Positions 54,300 to 63,064 of a stretch of 64,000 nt of DNA are shown here, one piece after another (the first letter of the stretch is position 1; every line of letters begins with the position of its first letter). Under the pieces are notes generated by a model that made no database searches, was not told the DNA's origin, and saw only the letters and a program-made list of their open reading frames with translations. The stretch covers positions 62,001 through 126,000 of the forward strand of contig JAUSFL010000008.1 in the NCBI GenBank assembly GCA_030649735.1, written 5' to 3'. The DNA is from Candidatus Iainarchaeum sp. (GTDB lineage: Archaea > Iainarchaeota > Iainarchaeia > Iainarchaeales > UBA10191). Position numbers and translations under genes: made by a program.

Positions 54300-57200
54300 T
54301 CAGCAAGTTTGCCCTAAGTATTTTGCGACTTCCTGCAGGTCTTGAATGTTCACGCCATTATTTCCAGCAACGTCTGCAGGATCGCCTGCAGGGTTTCCTA
54401 AGCGTATTGCGACAAAAACCAAGTCAAAAACATTGACTTTCTTGTCTCCAGTCAAGTCATAGCAGTTTGCAATCTGGATCTCATAAGTTATGTAAAGGGC
54501 AGGCCGCTTTGAGGCGTTTGCATATTCTTTGGTTGCCGTGCTGTCCTTGCGTGTTCCAGTGGTTGCAGAGTACATTTCAAGCACAAAGCCCTCATACTTT
54601 CCATTTTGTGCGCGTATATCAGTTATGGCTTGGGCAATGTTTGTTGAATTGTAATCGCCCGCGGCTTTTGCGAAATGAATTTTTCCCACGGCTGTTCCTG
54701 AATAAGTCGAGGCAAGGTCTCCTGAAGAAAACCTGCCCGGAAGGCCTGACCATGCATATCTTGGCTTTGACCCGGCAATGTTGTCTTTTCTTGCCCATGA
54801 TGTTCCATGGTACTGGTCGTAATAGTTTACGCCAGAGCCTTCCACCCAAATGATTCCATCATTTGGGGGCAGAGTTTTCGCCAGATAAATTGGAATGTCT
54901 CCTGCTTGGTCAAAATCTGACGAGATTGAATAAAGGCTTATGCGCGAGTCAATTATTTTTGCGCCTGAAGGAATTCCTGAAAGGTCAAACCAGTAAAGCC
55001 CTGTGTCGTCCTTGTACCTGTACTGCATGTTTGTTGCTGAACCTCTCTCGTAATAAGAGGCGTTTTCACTGTTGTCAAAAAGGCTCGTGTCCTTGGCGCC
55101 AGTGTAATTGATTATTCCTAATTTGGGGACTGGCTGGCCGTACTGCAGCTTTACTCTTGCAAGATTCAATTCGTTCACTGCCTTGACTGTAATTGTTATG
55201 TTTTGGGAAGCAGTGCCGCCCTTGCCGTCGCTTGCTGAAAAAACTAAATTGTATGCTCCTGCTGCAGAGTAGGATGGCGTCCAGGAAAAAGCGCCAGTGT
55301 TCTCGTCAAAAATCGAGCCTTGCGTGGCTCCGGAAACCGAGTAATGGATTGCATCATCAATGTCCGGGTCTAAAGCAGAAAGTTGCAAGTCCAGGGTTTG
55401 GCCTTCGTAAATGTTTTGGTCCAAAATTGCTTCAAGTGTTGGCGAAGTGTTTGCTTTTGTGGAAGCGCTTGCGGACGAAGATTTTGATGATTCATTGCCG
55501 CTTGTGTCATAAGCCGAAATACTGTAATTATACCTTGTGGAAGAGTTCAACCCAGTGTCAAGATAATAATCCATTGTCGTGAATGCTACCGGACTGCTGT
55601 TCCTGTAAACAGTGTAGCCCAAAATGCCTTCAGTCGCATTATCTGCCGTGGGACTCCATTTCAAGGCTATTCTAGTGGAGGCAATTGTCATTGCATTAAG
55701 GCCTGCCGGAATGCTTGGCGCCTGCAAGTCATAGCCTACTTCAAAGGCTCCAATGTCAGGCCCGCTTCCAGAATAATTGTCATTGATTCCCAAAAGCCTT
55801 GACGCCGCATTAATGGCAGGCGAGCTTGAGTTTGGAACAGCAAAGTAAGTCCCGTTTGTTTGGCCAGGGATTGCCGGATTGTCAGTTGCGGTTAGGCCAT
55901 TTATGCGGCGAATGTCCCATTGCGGGCTTGCGTAAATTCCGTGCGGTTCTTCAGGAATTGTCAATTGGTCAGGGCAAGTGTAGTTTATGTCAGGGTTTGC
56001 TGTCCAGCTTTTGAATGCTTCAAAGCTCGTGAAATACCTGGAGTCGTCTTCTCCCGGAATTCCATTATGGTTTGTGAAGCCCCACTTGAATATTGTGTCC
56101 TGGCCGGGCGTAAGCGTTGAAGACCACATCAAGTCATTGTCAAAATTGTGGTTTGTGTGAAAATACTCGCATGGGTAATTCGAGGCAATGTCTGTTCCGT
56201 AAACCCTGTTGAAAGAATTCACAATGTTGTTCCTTAGCACAATGTTCTTGCTTTTTGCAGGAGTCCCCCTGTAAATTGCAGAGTATGTCCAAGAGCCCGG
56301 ACTGCCCTCCTGGATTGAATTCTGGTAAAGTAAAATGTTCCTTGTTTGGCCTTCAACGCCAGTGTGGAGCTTTAGGGCATTCTCCAAGTAGCCAGTGATG
56401 TAGTTTCTCACGACAAAGTAAGGCCCTGGATAAAGCGGGGCAAAAGAAAGCGCGTTCTGGCATCTGCCCAGAATATTGCCGAAAATCCTTCCATTAGACA
56501 TGTGGCCGTCGGTTTCAATGCAGTCGTCCGAAAGCCAGTAAATCAAGTTGTTGTAAATGTCCAATTCCCTGTTTGGCCAAGTGGCCAGAACATTCGGGTC
56601 GTTTTCATTCAGTATTGGCGCCATGCCTTCGTCCCCGCCTGGCGAAATGCCGTCGGCAACACCAGTAATGACATTGTTCCTTATTGTAGTGTAGCCACCG
56701 ACCCCATAATTTTGTTTTATGCCGTAATAAGTCTGCCTTTCTGCCCCGTTAACAATTTCAAACTGGCCGTGATCAAGGTCTGCAATGTAATTTCCTAGCA
56801 AGAGGTTTCCTCCAACTGCCTTGCCTAATGGGGATTCTTCAGAATGCGTAATCGTGATCAAGCCTTCCCCGGCTGGCGCGCCCAAATAATCTGTCAGCCT
56901 GTTATTGACTAGGTCAATATAGTTTCCGCCGCGAATGCCAATTGGCGACGCGCTCTCGACATTCAAGCCGTAAAATGTGAGGTAAGAAGAGCCGCTCACG
57001 TAAATTTGGCCATGAATGGTTGCACGGTCAAGTGAATCATAGCTTGTGAATGCAGCTCTTGATGATTCTGAAAAGCGCTTGTTGCTCAAAGAAAACCCGC
57101 TGTAAATGCCCGGTTTTAACAGCACGCGGTCGCCGGCCTGCAGATTGCTTGCTGCAAAATTAAGTTCAGAATCATTTGAAACAATGACTGTCCTGACTGC

Positions 57201-57593
57201 AGCAGGCAGGCTCCATTCTGGCTTTGTCAAGAATGCGGCAGTGCCTTGATCAACCATGTTGCCGCCCGCGTCAAAAATATCAATTCTCACGTCATAACTG
57301 GTGTTTTCCGAAAGATTGAAAATGCTTGTCGCAAGGTTTGATGCGTCATACCTTACGAGCGGATTCACTTCAATGTAAGAGCCGGAATTGTGCGGCTTTA
57401 TGTAAGCTCTTCCTGTTTCATTGTTGTTCAGCGTGCCGAGTGAAACATTGATTCCGCCGGAAATGTAATTGCCGTACGCGTCAATTTTGCTGATTGCCTG
57501 CCCTGACGCTAAATTGCCGGCTGCCAGAACAAGAGTTAAAGCTGTGAGACAGGCAAACATCAAATGATTAAGGCATGGGCGTGATTTTTGCAT
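54300..57593 (-). CDS. Secreted multidomain beta-helix protein with C-terminal dockerin
   Basis: This 1097-residue protein has a signal peptide (about 1-30), a fibronectin-like start, a right-handed beta-helix (about 130-600) with DCIETDGHMSNGRIFGNILG and other polysaccharide-lyase-like turns, an Fn3 domain (about 630-715; SWSP-like LKWSPTADNATE), an Ig/cadherin-like domain (about 720-810), a DNRLRE-type domain (about 810-1040), and a dockerin-like end. The end has two repeats, DLTGDKKVNVFDLVFVAIRLG and AGNNGVNIQDLQEVAKYLG, with Ca-binding Asp/Asn. It is likely a cell-surface carbohydrate-binding or -cleaving protein. No cohesin partner is visible in the window. Confidence 0.85.
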   Translation of the reverse strand: MQKSRPCLNHLMFACLTALTLVLAAGNLASGQAISKIDAYGNYISGGINVSLGTLNNNETGRAYIKPHNSGSYIEVNPLVRYDASNLATSIFNLSENTSYDVRIDIFDAGGNMVDQGTAAFLTKPEWSLPAAVRTVIVSNDSELNFAASNLQAGDRVLLKPGIYSGFSLSNKRFSESSRAAFTSYDSLDRATIHGQIYVSGSSYLTFYGLNVESASPIGIRGGNYIDLVNNRLTDYLGAPAGEGLITITHSEESPLGKAVGGNLLLGNYIADLDHGQFEIVNGAERQTYYGIKQNYGVGGYTTIRNNVITGVADGISPGGDEGMAPILNENDPNVLATWPNRELDIYNNLIYWLSDDCIETDGHMSNGRIFGNILGRCQNALSFAPLYPGPYFVVRNYITGYLENALKLHTGVEGQTRNILLYQNSIQEGSPGSWTYSAIYRGTPAKSKNIVLRNNIVNSFNRVYGTDIASNYPCEYFHTNHNFDNDLMWSSTLTPGQDTIFKWGFTNHNGIPGEDDSRYFTSFEAFKSWTANPDINYTCPDQLTIPEEPHGIYASPQWDIRRINGLTATDNPAIPGQTNGTYFAVPNSSSPAINAASRLLGINDNYSGSGPDIGAFEVGYDLQAPSIPAGLNAMTIASTRIALKWSPTADNATEGILGYTVYRNSSPVAFTTMDYYLDTGLNSSTRYNYSISAYDTSGNESSKSSSASASTKANTSPTLEAILDQNIYEGQTLDLQLSALDPDIDDAIHYSVSGATQGSIFDENTGAFSWTPSYSAAGAYNLVFSASDGKGGTASQNITITVKAVNELNLARVKLQYGQPVPKLGIINYTGAKDTSLFDNSENASYYERGSATNMQYRYKDDTGLYWFDLSGIPSGAKIIDSRISLYSISSDFDQAGDIPIYLAKTLPPNDGIIWVEGSGVNYYDQYHGTSWARKDNIAGSKPRYAWSGLPGRFSSGDLASTYSGTAVGKIHFAKAAGDYNSTNIAQAITDIRAQNGKYEGFVLEMYSATTGTRKDSTATKEYANASKRPALYITYEIQIANCYDLTGDKKVNVFDLVFVAIRLGNPAGDPADVAGNNGVNIQDLQEVAKYLGQTC

Positions 57594-57665
57594 GAGAAAC
57601 CGATTATAGGAAAAGAATTCTTTTAAATAAAAAGTTATGCGCTTTAGCGTAATTTTCAGAATAAT

Positions 57666-57739
57666 TGGGGCTGCACGGATTTGAACCGTGGTTTTACGCT
57701 CCCTAAGCGTAGGTCCTAACCAGGCTAGACTACAGCCCC
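57666..57739 (-). tRNA. tRNA-Pro with anticodon AGG
   Basis: Acceptor stem GGGGCTG/CAGCCCC (57733-57739, 57667-57673), discriminator A, D-arm GTCTAGCCTGGTTAGGAC, anticodon stem TACGC/GCGTA enclosing the 7-nt loop TTAGGGA, so the anticodon is AGG. T-arm CACGG/CCGTG with normal loop TTCAAAT. No intron and no CCA. Archaeal tRNAs normally do not carry A34; tRNA-Pro usually has GGG, TGG or CGG. Confidence 0.88.
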
Positions 57740-57765
57740 AAAGTTTCCGTCATTTAATAAAAATT

Positions 57766-57830
57766 GGCCTCAGTTTGCCCATCTCTCTTCATTCCCGAAG
57801 GTTGGAGTCATCGTCAGTTCATCATCGGCC
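57766..57830 (-). ncRNA. Candidate C/D box sRNA upstream of tRNA-Pro
   Basis: On the minus strand a 65-nt element has terminal stem GGCC/GGCC (57827-57830 with 57766-57769), box C ATGATGA (57819-57825) and box D CTGA (57770-57773). An internal C'-like box ATGAAGA (57786-57792) is followed by exactly 12 nt (GAGATGGGCAAA) before box D, the canonical guide spacing. The upstream D' box is unclear. It sits 26 bp before tRNA-Pro on the same strand, so both may be processed from one transcript. Confidence 0.55.
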
Positions 57831-57915
57831 AATAGATTGAATGATGCAAAAGGATTTTAATGTTTTAGAGACAACAGATTGTTTATTGTTTTGGCTCTTG
57901 GCTTGTTTTTTTCCA

Positions 57916-59679
57916 TTATTTGTTCTTTTTTTGGCCTTTTGTTTTTTCGTAATAGAACACGCCAATGCCCACAATTGCAACAATCGCTATGACTGCAATT
58001 AAAGGCAGCATTCCGCCAAGAGCGTCTTCCTTGTACAATCCTGTTATTTTTGCTTCCTCGCAGGTTTTAATGTATTCCTGAGCGTAAGGCAGGCCAGGGC
58101 TCAATAAGAGAACCTGCTGCATTGCCTTTTCTGCTGTAGCGCAGTCTTTTTTGAAGAATGCTTGCACTCCTTCCTGGAATTTTGTTCCGACAATGCTCTG
58201 CTCGTTTTTCACGTTTATTTGATTCATGAATTCTTTTGCAAGGTTTATTGGCATTATGAAGTTGATGTTTTGCACTTTGTCAGAGCCGAAAGTCGCAAGG
58301 CCTATCACTTCTCCTTTATCGTTAAAGACTGGTCCGCCGCTGTTTCCGTGATTGATTGCGGCATCAGTCTGGATGACTTCAACTCCATTGGTCATTGTTC
58401 TTCTTGCGCTTACGATTCCTGAAGTGACTGTCGGCTCTATTGTCTGCTGGTTGTCGAATAATATGTCAACGTTTGTTCCGGGATATCCTATTACAAAAAT
58501 CTGTTCTCCTGTTGAAAGCTGGTCTGAATCGCCAAGCTTTAATGCCGGAAGATTTTTTTGGTTTACTTTAAGGATTGCAATGTCTTTTCCCCAGGAAATT
58601 GTTTCTGCCTTTTCGTCAATCATGTTTCCTTTGACTTTAATGTCTGCGTTCCAGGCAACATTTACAAGAATTTGCCCTGGCAATAAAATGCCGGGGTTTG
58701 CGTAATTGTCTATTTTCAGTCCGGTTATTGAACTGTTTTTTTCAATATAGCTTATGAATTTTGCCATCAAGGCGTCAATTATTCTCTGCTTTTCTGCAGC
58801 GCTGAAATTATACCGCGATGCAACATCCTGGTAAATTTCATCCTGTGCCTGCGCAAGCAAGCCGTTGTAAATCTTGTTTGCTGCTTCGCTTTCTGAAACA
58901 AAAACAACATGCGCGTTTGTCATGATGTATCCGTCAGGGTTTATCACAAAGCCGGTTCCTGACATTCCGGTCTTTACTGTTTTGTCAATTCTTTTAGCGC
59001 TTGCTCCTTCTTTTGGGACGAATTCCAGGCTTTCAATGACTTGCACTGTGCCTTCATTGCCCTGCAATAATGCTTTTGCCGGCTGTTTGCCAGTTTTTTC
59101 ATTGAGTTGGCTTCCTGTTCTAGTGTATGTTAAAAGAATTCCAGCCACATTTATGACAAAAGCGTTATTGTTTGAGAATGAAATTGGAAAATTGTCTGTT
59201 CTTAGATCTTGGGCAATATTGTTCATTGTTATATTTTTGTAATTTACTGTCAGCGTTGTTGCAGTTACTGAATAAATTCCAGAATAAACATAAGTTTGCC
59301 CGAGGGCCGGATAGTTCTCTCCACCACTAAAAGTTCCATCACTATTGTAAGTAATGCTTGCTGAATACGCGCCAAGGTTTTGGATTGTTCCAGAACTCTG
59401 CCAGCTGCCTAAAATTAATTGTTGTGGAGTGTACTGTGTTCCTCCAGTGCCTGGTTGGCTTGGAGTGTTGCCCAGAGGTTGCGCTCCAGGCGCTATGATA
59501 TCATAATCTGGATAGCTGATTGTTCCTGTTATTTCAGTAGCCACTATCATTATTCCTGGCTCGTAAAATTGCTTTGTTTGCTGGATGATATTTGGCTCTT
59601 TTTCAGGCCATTTCAAGGTATAACCAAAAGCCAGTGCAGATAATAGAATGAACAGAATAATGATTGACAATTTTCTCAT
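57916..59679 (-). CDS. Membrane-anchored HtrA-like serine protease with lipocalin-like domain
   Basis: The 587-residue product has an N-terminal signal, a beta-rich lipocalin-like domain (about 85-215), and a trypsin-like protease domain with the triad His in YIMTNAHVVF, Asp in WGKDIAILKV, and Ser in NHGNSGGPVF. There is no PDZ domain. A C-terminal helix (about 560-578) and basic tail anchor it with the protease outside. A TATA box (cctatttaaaaa, about 59700-59711) lies about 26 bp before ATG 59679. It is probably a surface protein quality-control protease. Confidence 0.88.
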   Translation of the reverse strand: MRKLSIIILFILLSALAFGYTLKWPEKEPNIIQQTKQFYEPGIMIVATEITGTISYPDYDIIAPGAQPLGNTPSQPGTGGTQYTPQQLILGSWQSSGTIQNLGAYSASITYNSDGTFSGGENYPALGQTYVYSGIYSVTATTLTVNYKNITMNNIAQDLRTDNFPISFSNNNAFVINVAGILLTYTRTGSQLNEKTGKQPAKALLQGNEGTVQVIESLEFVPKEGASAKRIDKTVKTGMSGTGFVINPDGYIMTNAHVVFVSESEAANKIYNGLLAQAQDEIYQDVASRYNFSAAEKQRIIDALMAKFISYIEKNSSITGLKIDNYANPGILLPGQILVNVAWNADIKVKGNMIDEKAETISWGKDIAILKVNQKNLPALKLGDSDQLSTGEQIFVIGYPGTNVDILFDNQQTIEPTVTSGIVSARRTMTNGVEVIQTDAAINHGNSGGPVFNDKGEVIGLATFGSDKVQNINFIMPINLAKEFMNQINVKNEQSIVGTKFQEGVQAFFKKDCATAEKAMQQVLLLSPGLPYAQEYIKTCEEAKITGLYKEDALGGMLPLIAVIAIVAIVGIGVFYYEKTKGQKKNK

Positions 59680-59837
59680 GAAATGCCCCCTTGTTGTTTT
59701 TAAATAGGATTGGGTTATTTTTAAACATATCTGTTAATTTTAAGCGCTTGCAATAAGCTGGCAGAATTATGTGCATTTTGTCGGCCAATATTTTTTGGCT
59801 TTCTTCAAAAGGCTTTTGAGACTGGAGGAGAGTTTTG

Positions 59838-60314
59838 CTACTCTTCCTTTTTGGCCTTTGCTTTTTTCATGCCTGGAATTTTCAAGTTGATTGTGGAATA
59901 ATCAACGTACAAGCCGGCTTCTTTCATGGTTTTCTTTAACGCGTAGACTTTGCAGAATTCAATGAGCTCATTCTTTTCCTTGGGCTGCATTCCTTCAATT
60001 TCGCAAATTTCTTTTATTACGCGGTTTATTTTGCCCGAATTCACTGTTTCAATCAATAATGCAATGTTTTCTGCCTTTTTGCCGGCTTCAATTTCCTTTA
60101 ATGCCTCGTCAAGCTTTTTCAAATCAGCAATCTTGCGCAAGTTGTCCTCGATTTTCTTGTCGAGCGAAATCCCAAGCGATGCAAGGAATTGCATTACAGT
60201 GCGCGAGTCAGTCGTTGGCTCTATCTTCAGTTTTTTTATCGCGACCCAGTCTTCATAGTTTGCAATCAATTGAATATATTTTTCGTCAGGCATTTCTCTA
60301 CTCACCTTTTCCAT
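59838..60314 (-). CDS. Helical hypothetical protein, third gene of the Tes-like operon
   Basis: The 158-residue product is largely helical and acidic/basic mixed, with heptad-like stretches (KIEDNLRKIADLKKLDEALKE) and a Lys-rich tail (KKAKAKKEE). It has no signal. Its start shares one base with the stop of the preceding small gene (TAATG); another Met at 60293 is possible. It is the last gene of the radical SAM operon. Function unknown. Confidence 0.65.
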   Translation of the reverse strand: MEKVSREMPDEKYIQLIANYEDWVAIKKLKIEPTTDSRTVMQFLASLGISLDKKIEDNLRKIADLKKLDEALKEIEAGKKAENIALLIETVNSGKINRVIKEICEIEGMQPKEKNELIEFCKVYALKKTMKEAGLYVDYSTINLKIPGMKKAKAKKEE

Positions 60315-60598
60315 TAAATGTTGAAAGTGTTTTTTAAAAGCTCGCTATAGTTGATGCTTTCAGCGCTTAAGACTTTTGCCTTGAATTTTTTTGGAATTTT
60401 TCCAACTATTTCTTTAGCTTGGGTGTTTGACTTTGCAATCACAATGGCTTTTCCATCGTCTGCCACGTGAGCCCTTAAAACTTCCTCCAATGCCATCAAA
60501 TCATACTGGAGCTTTCTTTTTTCCAAATCCTTAATTCCTTTCATGCCTATCTTGAATTTTTTCAATTCCTTGAAAGTGATTTCCTGGCTTTTGTTCAT
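60314..60598 (-). CDS. Small hypothetical protein, second gene of the Tes-like operon
   Basis: This 94-residue protein is soluble and alpha/beta, with a Lys-rich helical N-half and a GKAIVIAKSNTQAKEIVGKIP strand-helix segment that looks like a nucleotide- or Rossmann-like fold fragment. ATG 60598 overlaps the radical SAM stop by 4 bp (ATGA), and its own stop overlaps the next start. No family is recognised; it may partner with the radical SAM enzyme. Confidence 0.65.
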   Translation of the reverse strand: MNKSQEITFKELKKFKIGMKGIKDLEKRKLQYDLMALEEVLRAHVADDGKAIVIAKSNTQAKEIVGKIPKKFKAKVLSAESINYSELLKNTFNI

Positions 60599-62229
60599 TT
60601 GATTCCCTCAAAGTAATTTGTCGGGACTGGATAGTACTTTTTGTAGACTGGACTGCTTTCAAGAGCCTGGACATTGCGCTTGTATTTTGCGTTAGGGTCT
60701 TTTCCCTCATTTGCCTTGGACCATTCTTTCCAAGGCGTGCTGTACTGCTTTTGGATTTTGTCGCGGTAAATTTCAGGCAGCACATTAAAGCTGCAGAATG
60801 GGACAATGCGGCCGTCAGGCATTGAATAATGAATGTCGCACCTTTGGACTCTTTCAATGTCGTAATTGTAAGGGTCCATGAAGTGCATCATTCCAATAAG
60901 CATGCTTTTCTCATGGATTCTGCCCAAAGTGTCAAAATTGTGCTTTATCAGCATGTCAAAAAGCATTTTTCCAAAGTCCAGATAGCTTGGCTGCTTGCTT
61001 TTGTCAATGAATTTTCCGACATTCAAAAGCAGTTTTCCCGCAACCACGGTCTTCAACCCGCCTCTTTCCAATTCTTCGCTTAATTCGTCCAATAATTCCA
61101 TGAATCCTTCAACGTCAATGAACTTGGTTACTGGAATCACTTTCTTTCCGTCCAAAAAAACATAGGTTGCGGCTCCGCATGCAAAATGCACTGACAAGTC
61201 GTATTGCTTTGTGCCAGTGAATGCCTCGACAAACCTTGTTATTGAGTGAATGCAGGGAACAGTGTAAAAGTCGTCCTTGGTTATTTTTCCATTGGTTTGC
61301 TCTTCAATTAATTCAATCGCTTTCGGAATTGTAATCCTTCCTTTGTCTCTCTCTTTTTTTGGGATTCTTCCGACAAAACTGACTGGCTGAAAATTAATTC
61401 CCCTCACTGTCTTGATGTTGTTCAGCCCGAAATTGATTATTTGCCCGATTTCTTGGTCGTTGATTCCTTTGATTAGCGTTGGCACTAGGACAACGCCCAA
61501 TCTTGCCTTGCGGCATTCTTCCAAAGCATACGGGACTTCCCAATGGTTTTTTGGGTTTGTTTTCTTGGAAACCCCGTCAAAGCTCATGTAAACTGTTGAA
61601 CAGCCAGCTTTTGCAACTTCTTTCGCAAGGCCTTTCTTGAATCCAAGATTCATTCCAGTAGTGTTCAATTGCACTTGCTCAAAACCGTGCTTTTTGCAAA
61701 GCTTGATGATGTCAACCAAGTCATTGCGCAATGTAGGCTCGCCGCCAGTAAGCTGGACCGCGTTTGGGGAAATTGGCGCTTCCTTCCGCAAGTTTGCAAG
61801 CATTCTATCAATCAAGTCCAATGAAGGCTCGTAAATTGGCTCTCCTTCTTTTGCAAAGTAAAAGCAATACCAGCATGCAAGGTCGCACCTGTTTGTCAAT
61901 GCAATGTTTGCCAGTCCAGTGTGGCTTTTGTGCGTTGAGCAAAGCCCGCAGTCAAAAGGGCAGCTGCTTCCGTCCTCTCCCACAAACTTTGCGTTAGGGT
62001 TTGAAATTTTTTTTGCAGGAGCCGCAAACTCTTTCATTCGCCTATAGTATTTCGCGTCTTCCCAGTAAACTTCCTTGAAAGTTCCATGCTTTGGGCATTT
62101 TCTTTGAATGAAGACTTTTCCATGGTCTTCAAAAACCACTGCTTTCAATACTCTCTTGCATTCTGGGCAAATGCTTAAAGTTTCATGCGGCAGTTCTGCG
62201 CCGTACTCTTTGCTTTCTTTTTCCGCCAT
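60595..62229 (-). CDS. Radical SAM protein resembling the tetraether lipid synthase (Tes/MJ0619) family
   Basis: The 544-residue protein has a rubredoxin-like CPEC...CPKHG zinc site (about 21-50), then CPFDCGLCSTHKSHTGLA, and the radical SAM core TNRCDLACWYCFYFA (C-x3-C-x2-C). AVQLTGGEPTLRNDL and STVYMSFDGVS follow the MJ0619/Tes pattern. C-terminal Cys (FACGA, RCDIHY, PFCSF) may hold additional clusters. Tes joins two archaeol phytanyl chains into tetraether or macrocyclic lipids. Exact substrate here is not proven; WYC in place of the more common residues may mark a subfamily. It is followed by two small coupled genes. Confidence 0.78.
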   Translation of the reverse strand: MAEKESKEYGAELPHETLSICPECKRVLKAVVFEDHGKVFIQRKCPKHGTFKEVYWEDAKYYRRMKEFAAPAKKISNPNAKFVGEDGSSCPFDCGLCSTHKSHTGLANIALTNRCDLACWYCFYFAKEGEPIYEPSLDLIDRMLANLRKEAPISPNAVQLTGGEPTLRNDLVDIIKLCKKHGFEQVQLNTTGMNLGFKKGLAKEVAKAGCSTVYMSFDGVSKKTNPKNHWEVPYALEECRKARLGVVLVPTLIKGINDQEIGQIINFGLNNIKTVRGINFQPVSFVGRIPKKERDKGRITIPKAIELIEEQTNGKITKDDFYTVPCIHSITRFVEAFTGTKQYDLSVHFACGAATYVFLDGKKVIPVTKFIDVEGFMELLDELSEELERGGLKTVVAGKLLLNVGKFIDKSKQPSYLDFGKMLFDMLIKHNFDTLGRIHEKSMLIGMMHFMDPYNYDIERVQRCDIHYSMPDGRIVPFCSFNVLPEIYRDKIQKQYSTPWKEWSKANEGKDPNAKYKRNVQALESSPVYKKYYPVPTNYFEGIK

Positions 62230-62305
62230 TTAAAACCCGCAGCCAAAATTCAATTAGAAAAAGCTTAAAAAGCAAATTAATTATGTAGTGTTAATTTTGT
62301 TTTAG

Positions 62306-62379
62306 AGCCCTTGGAGGGATTTGAACCCTCAACCTACGGTTTACAAAACCGTTGCTCCACCAGGTTGAGCTACAAGGGC
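62306..62379 (-). tRNA. tRNA-Thr(TGT)
   Basis: Acceptor stem GCCCTTG/CAAGGGC (62373-62379, 62307-62313) with discriminator T, D-arm GCTCAACCTGGTGGAGC, anticodon stem ACGGT/ACCGT with loop TTTGTAA and anticodon TGT, T-arm GAGGG/CCCTC with normal TTCAAAT. 74 nt, no intron and no encoded CCA. Confidence 0.95.
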
Positions 62380-62434
62380 GTTGCTTAAAATGATTTTCTT
62401 AAATAATCATTTTAAACCAAAAGGGTTCTTTAAA

Positions 62435-63064
62435 ATGAGTGAAAGCTTTAAATGCGCGCGTTGTGCAAAATGCTGCCAGACTTACTGGATTACCTTGCTT
62501 CCTGAAGAAGCCAAAGGCCTTTCCAAATTCTTGAAAGTTCCTTCAGGAAAGTTCTTGAAAGAATACTGCGTTTTGTTCCTGCAGGCTTTTCCAATGCAAA
62601 AGCGGGATTTCTCAAACCCGCTGGTAATTTCAAGGAAAAAATTTTCGGGAAAGATTGGCGCAAGGCTTTCAAGAAAGTCTTCAGCCGGTTTTTTCCTTTG
62701 CCTTCCAAGCATTGCGTTAAGGCGGGAAAAGAAAAACTGCATAATGCTTTCCAGGCGCCTTGACTGCAAAGTCCATTCGAAAAGGCCGGGCCAGTGCCGC
62801 TTGTTTCCTTTAATCAGCTTGGATTCAAAAACAGACTTGAAGAAAGCATACTCTTTCTGCAAGGGCCTTAAAGGCCTTGAAAGCATTGACTTGCGCGAAA
62901 ACTTGAAGCATTACAAGAAAGTGAAGGCGTATTTTGAAAGCGTGAAAAAAAAAGGCTTTCAGAAAGCCTGGAAGCAATTTCCAGAAAAGGGAGTATTGCT
63001 TTTGGATAAGGAAAAAATTTGCGGAATTTCACAAAAGGAATTCTTCAGGCTTTTCGGGCCTTGA
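62435..63064 (+). CDS. YkgJ-like Cys-cluster protein
   Basis: The 209-residue protein from ATG 62435 opens with the YkgJ signature FKCARCAKCCQTYW (CxxCxxCC), and has further Cys (EYCVLF, FLCLPS, NCIM, LDCKVHSKRPGQCRLFP, SFCKG). The RPGQCRLFP block is the second family motif. Such proteins bind a zinc or iron-sulphur centre of unsettled role. A TATA-like ttttaaacc lies about 25 bp upstream. The last 20 bp overlap the convergent DUF116 gene. Confidence 0.82.
   Translation: MSESFKCARCAKCCQTYWITLLPEEAKGLSKFLKVPSGKFLKEYCVLFLQAFPMQKRDFSNPLVISRKKFSGKIGARLSRKSSAGFFLCLPSIALRREKKNCIMLSRRLDCKVHSKRPGQCRLFPLISLDSKTDLKKAYSFCKGLKGLESIDLRENLKHYKKVKAYFESVKKKGFQKAWKQFPEKGVLLLDKEKICGISQKEFFRLFGP

Noticed and set aside
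57666..57739. Reading the tRNA as Leu(TAG) with a shifted anticodon loop
   Set aside because: The shift breaks the anticodon stem (C-T and A-C mismatches); the TACGC/GCGTA stem is perfect only with anticodon AGG.
57814..57817. CTGA next to box C as the D' box of the candidate sRNA
   Set aside because: It is one nucleotide after box C, leaving no room for a guide.
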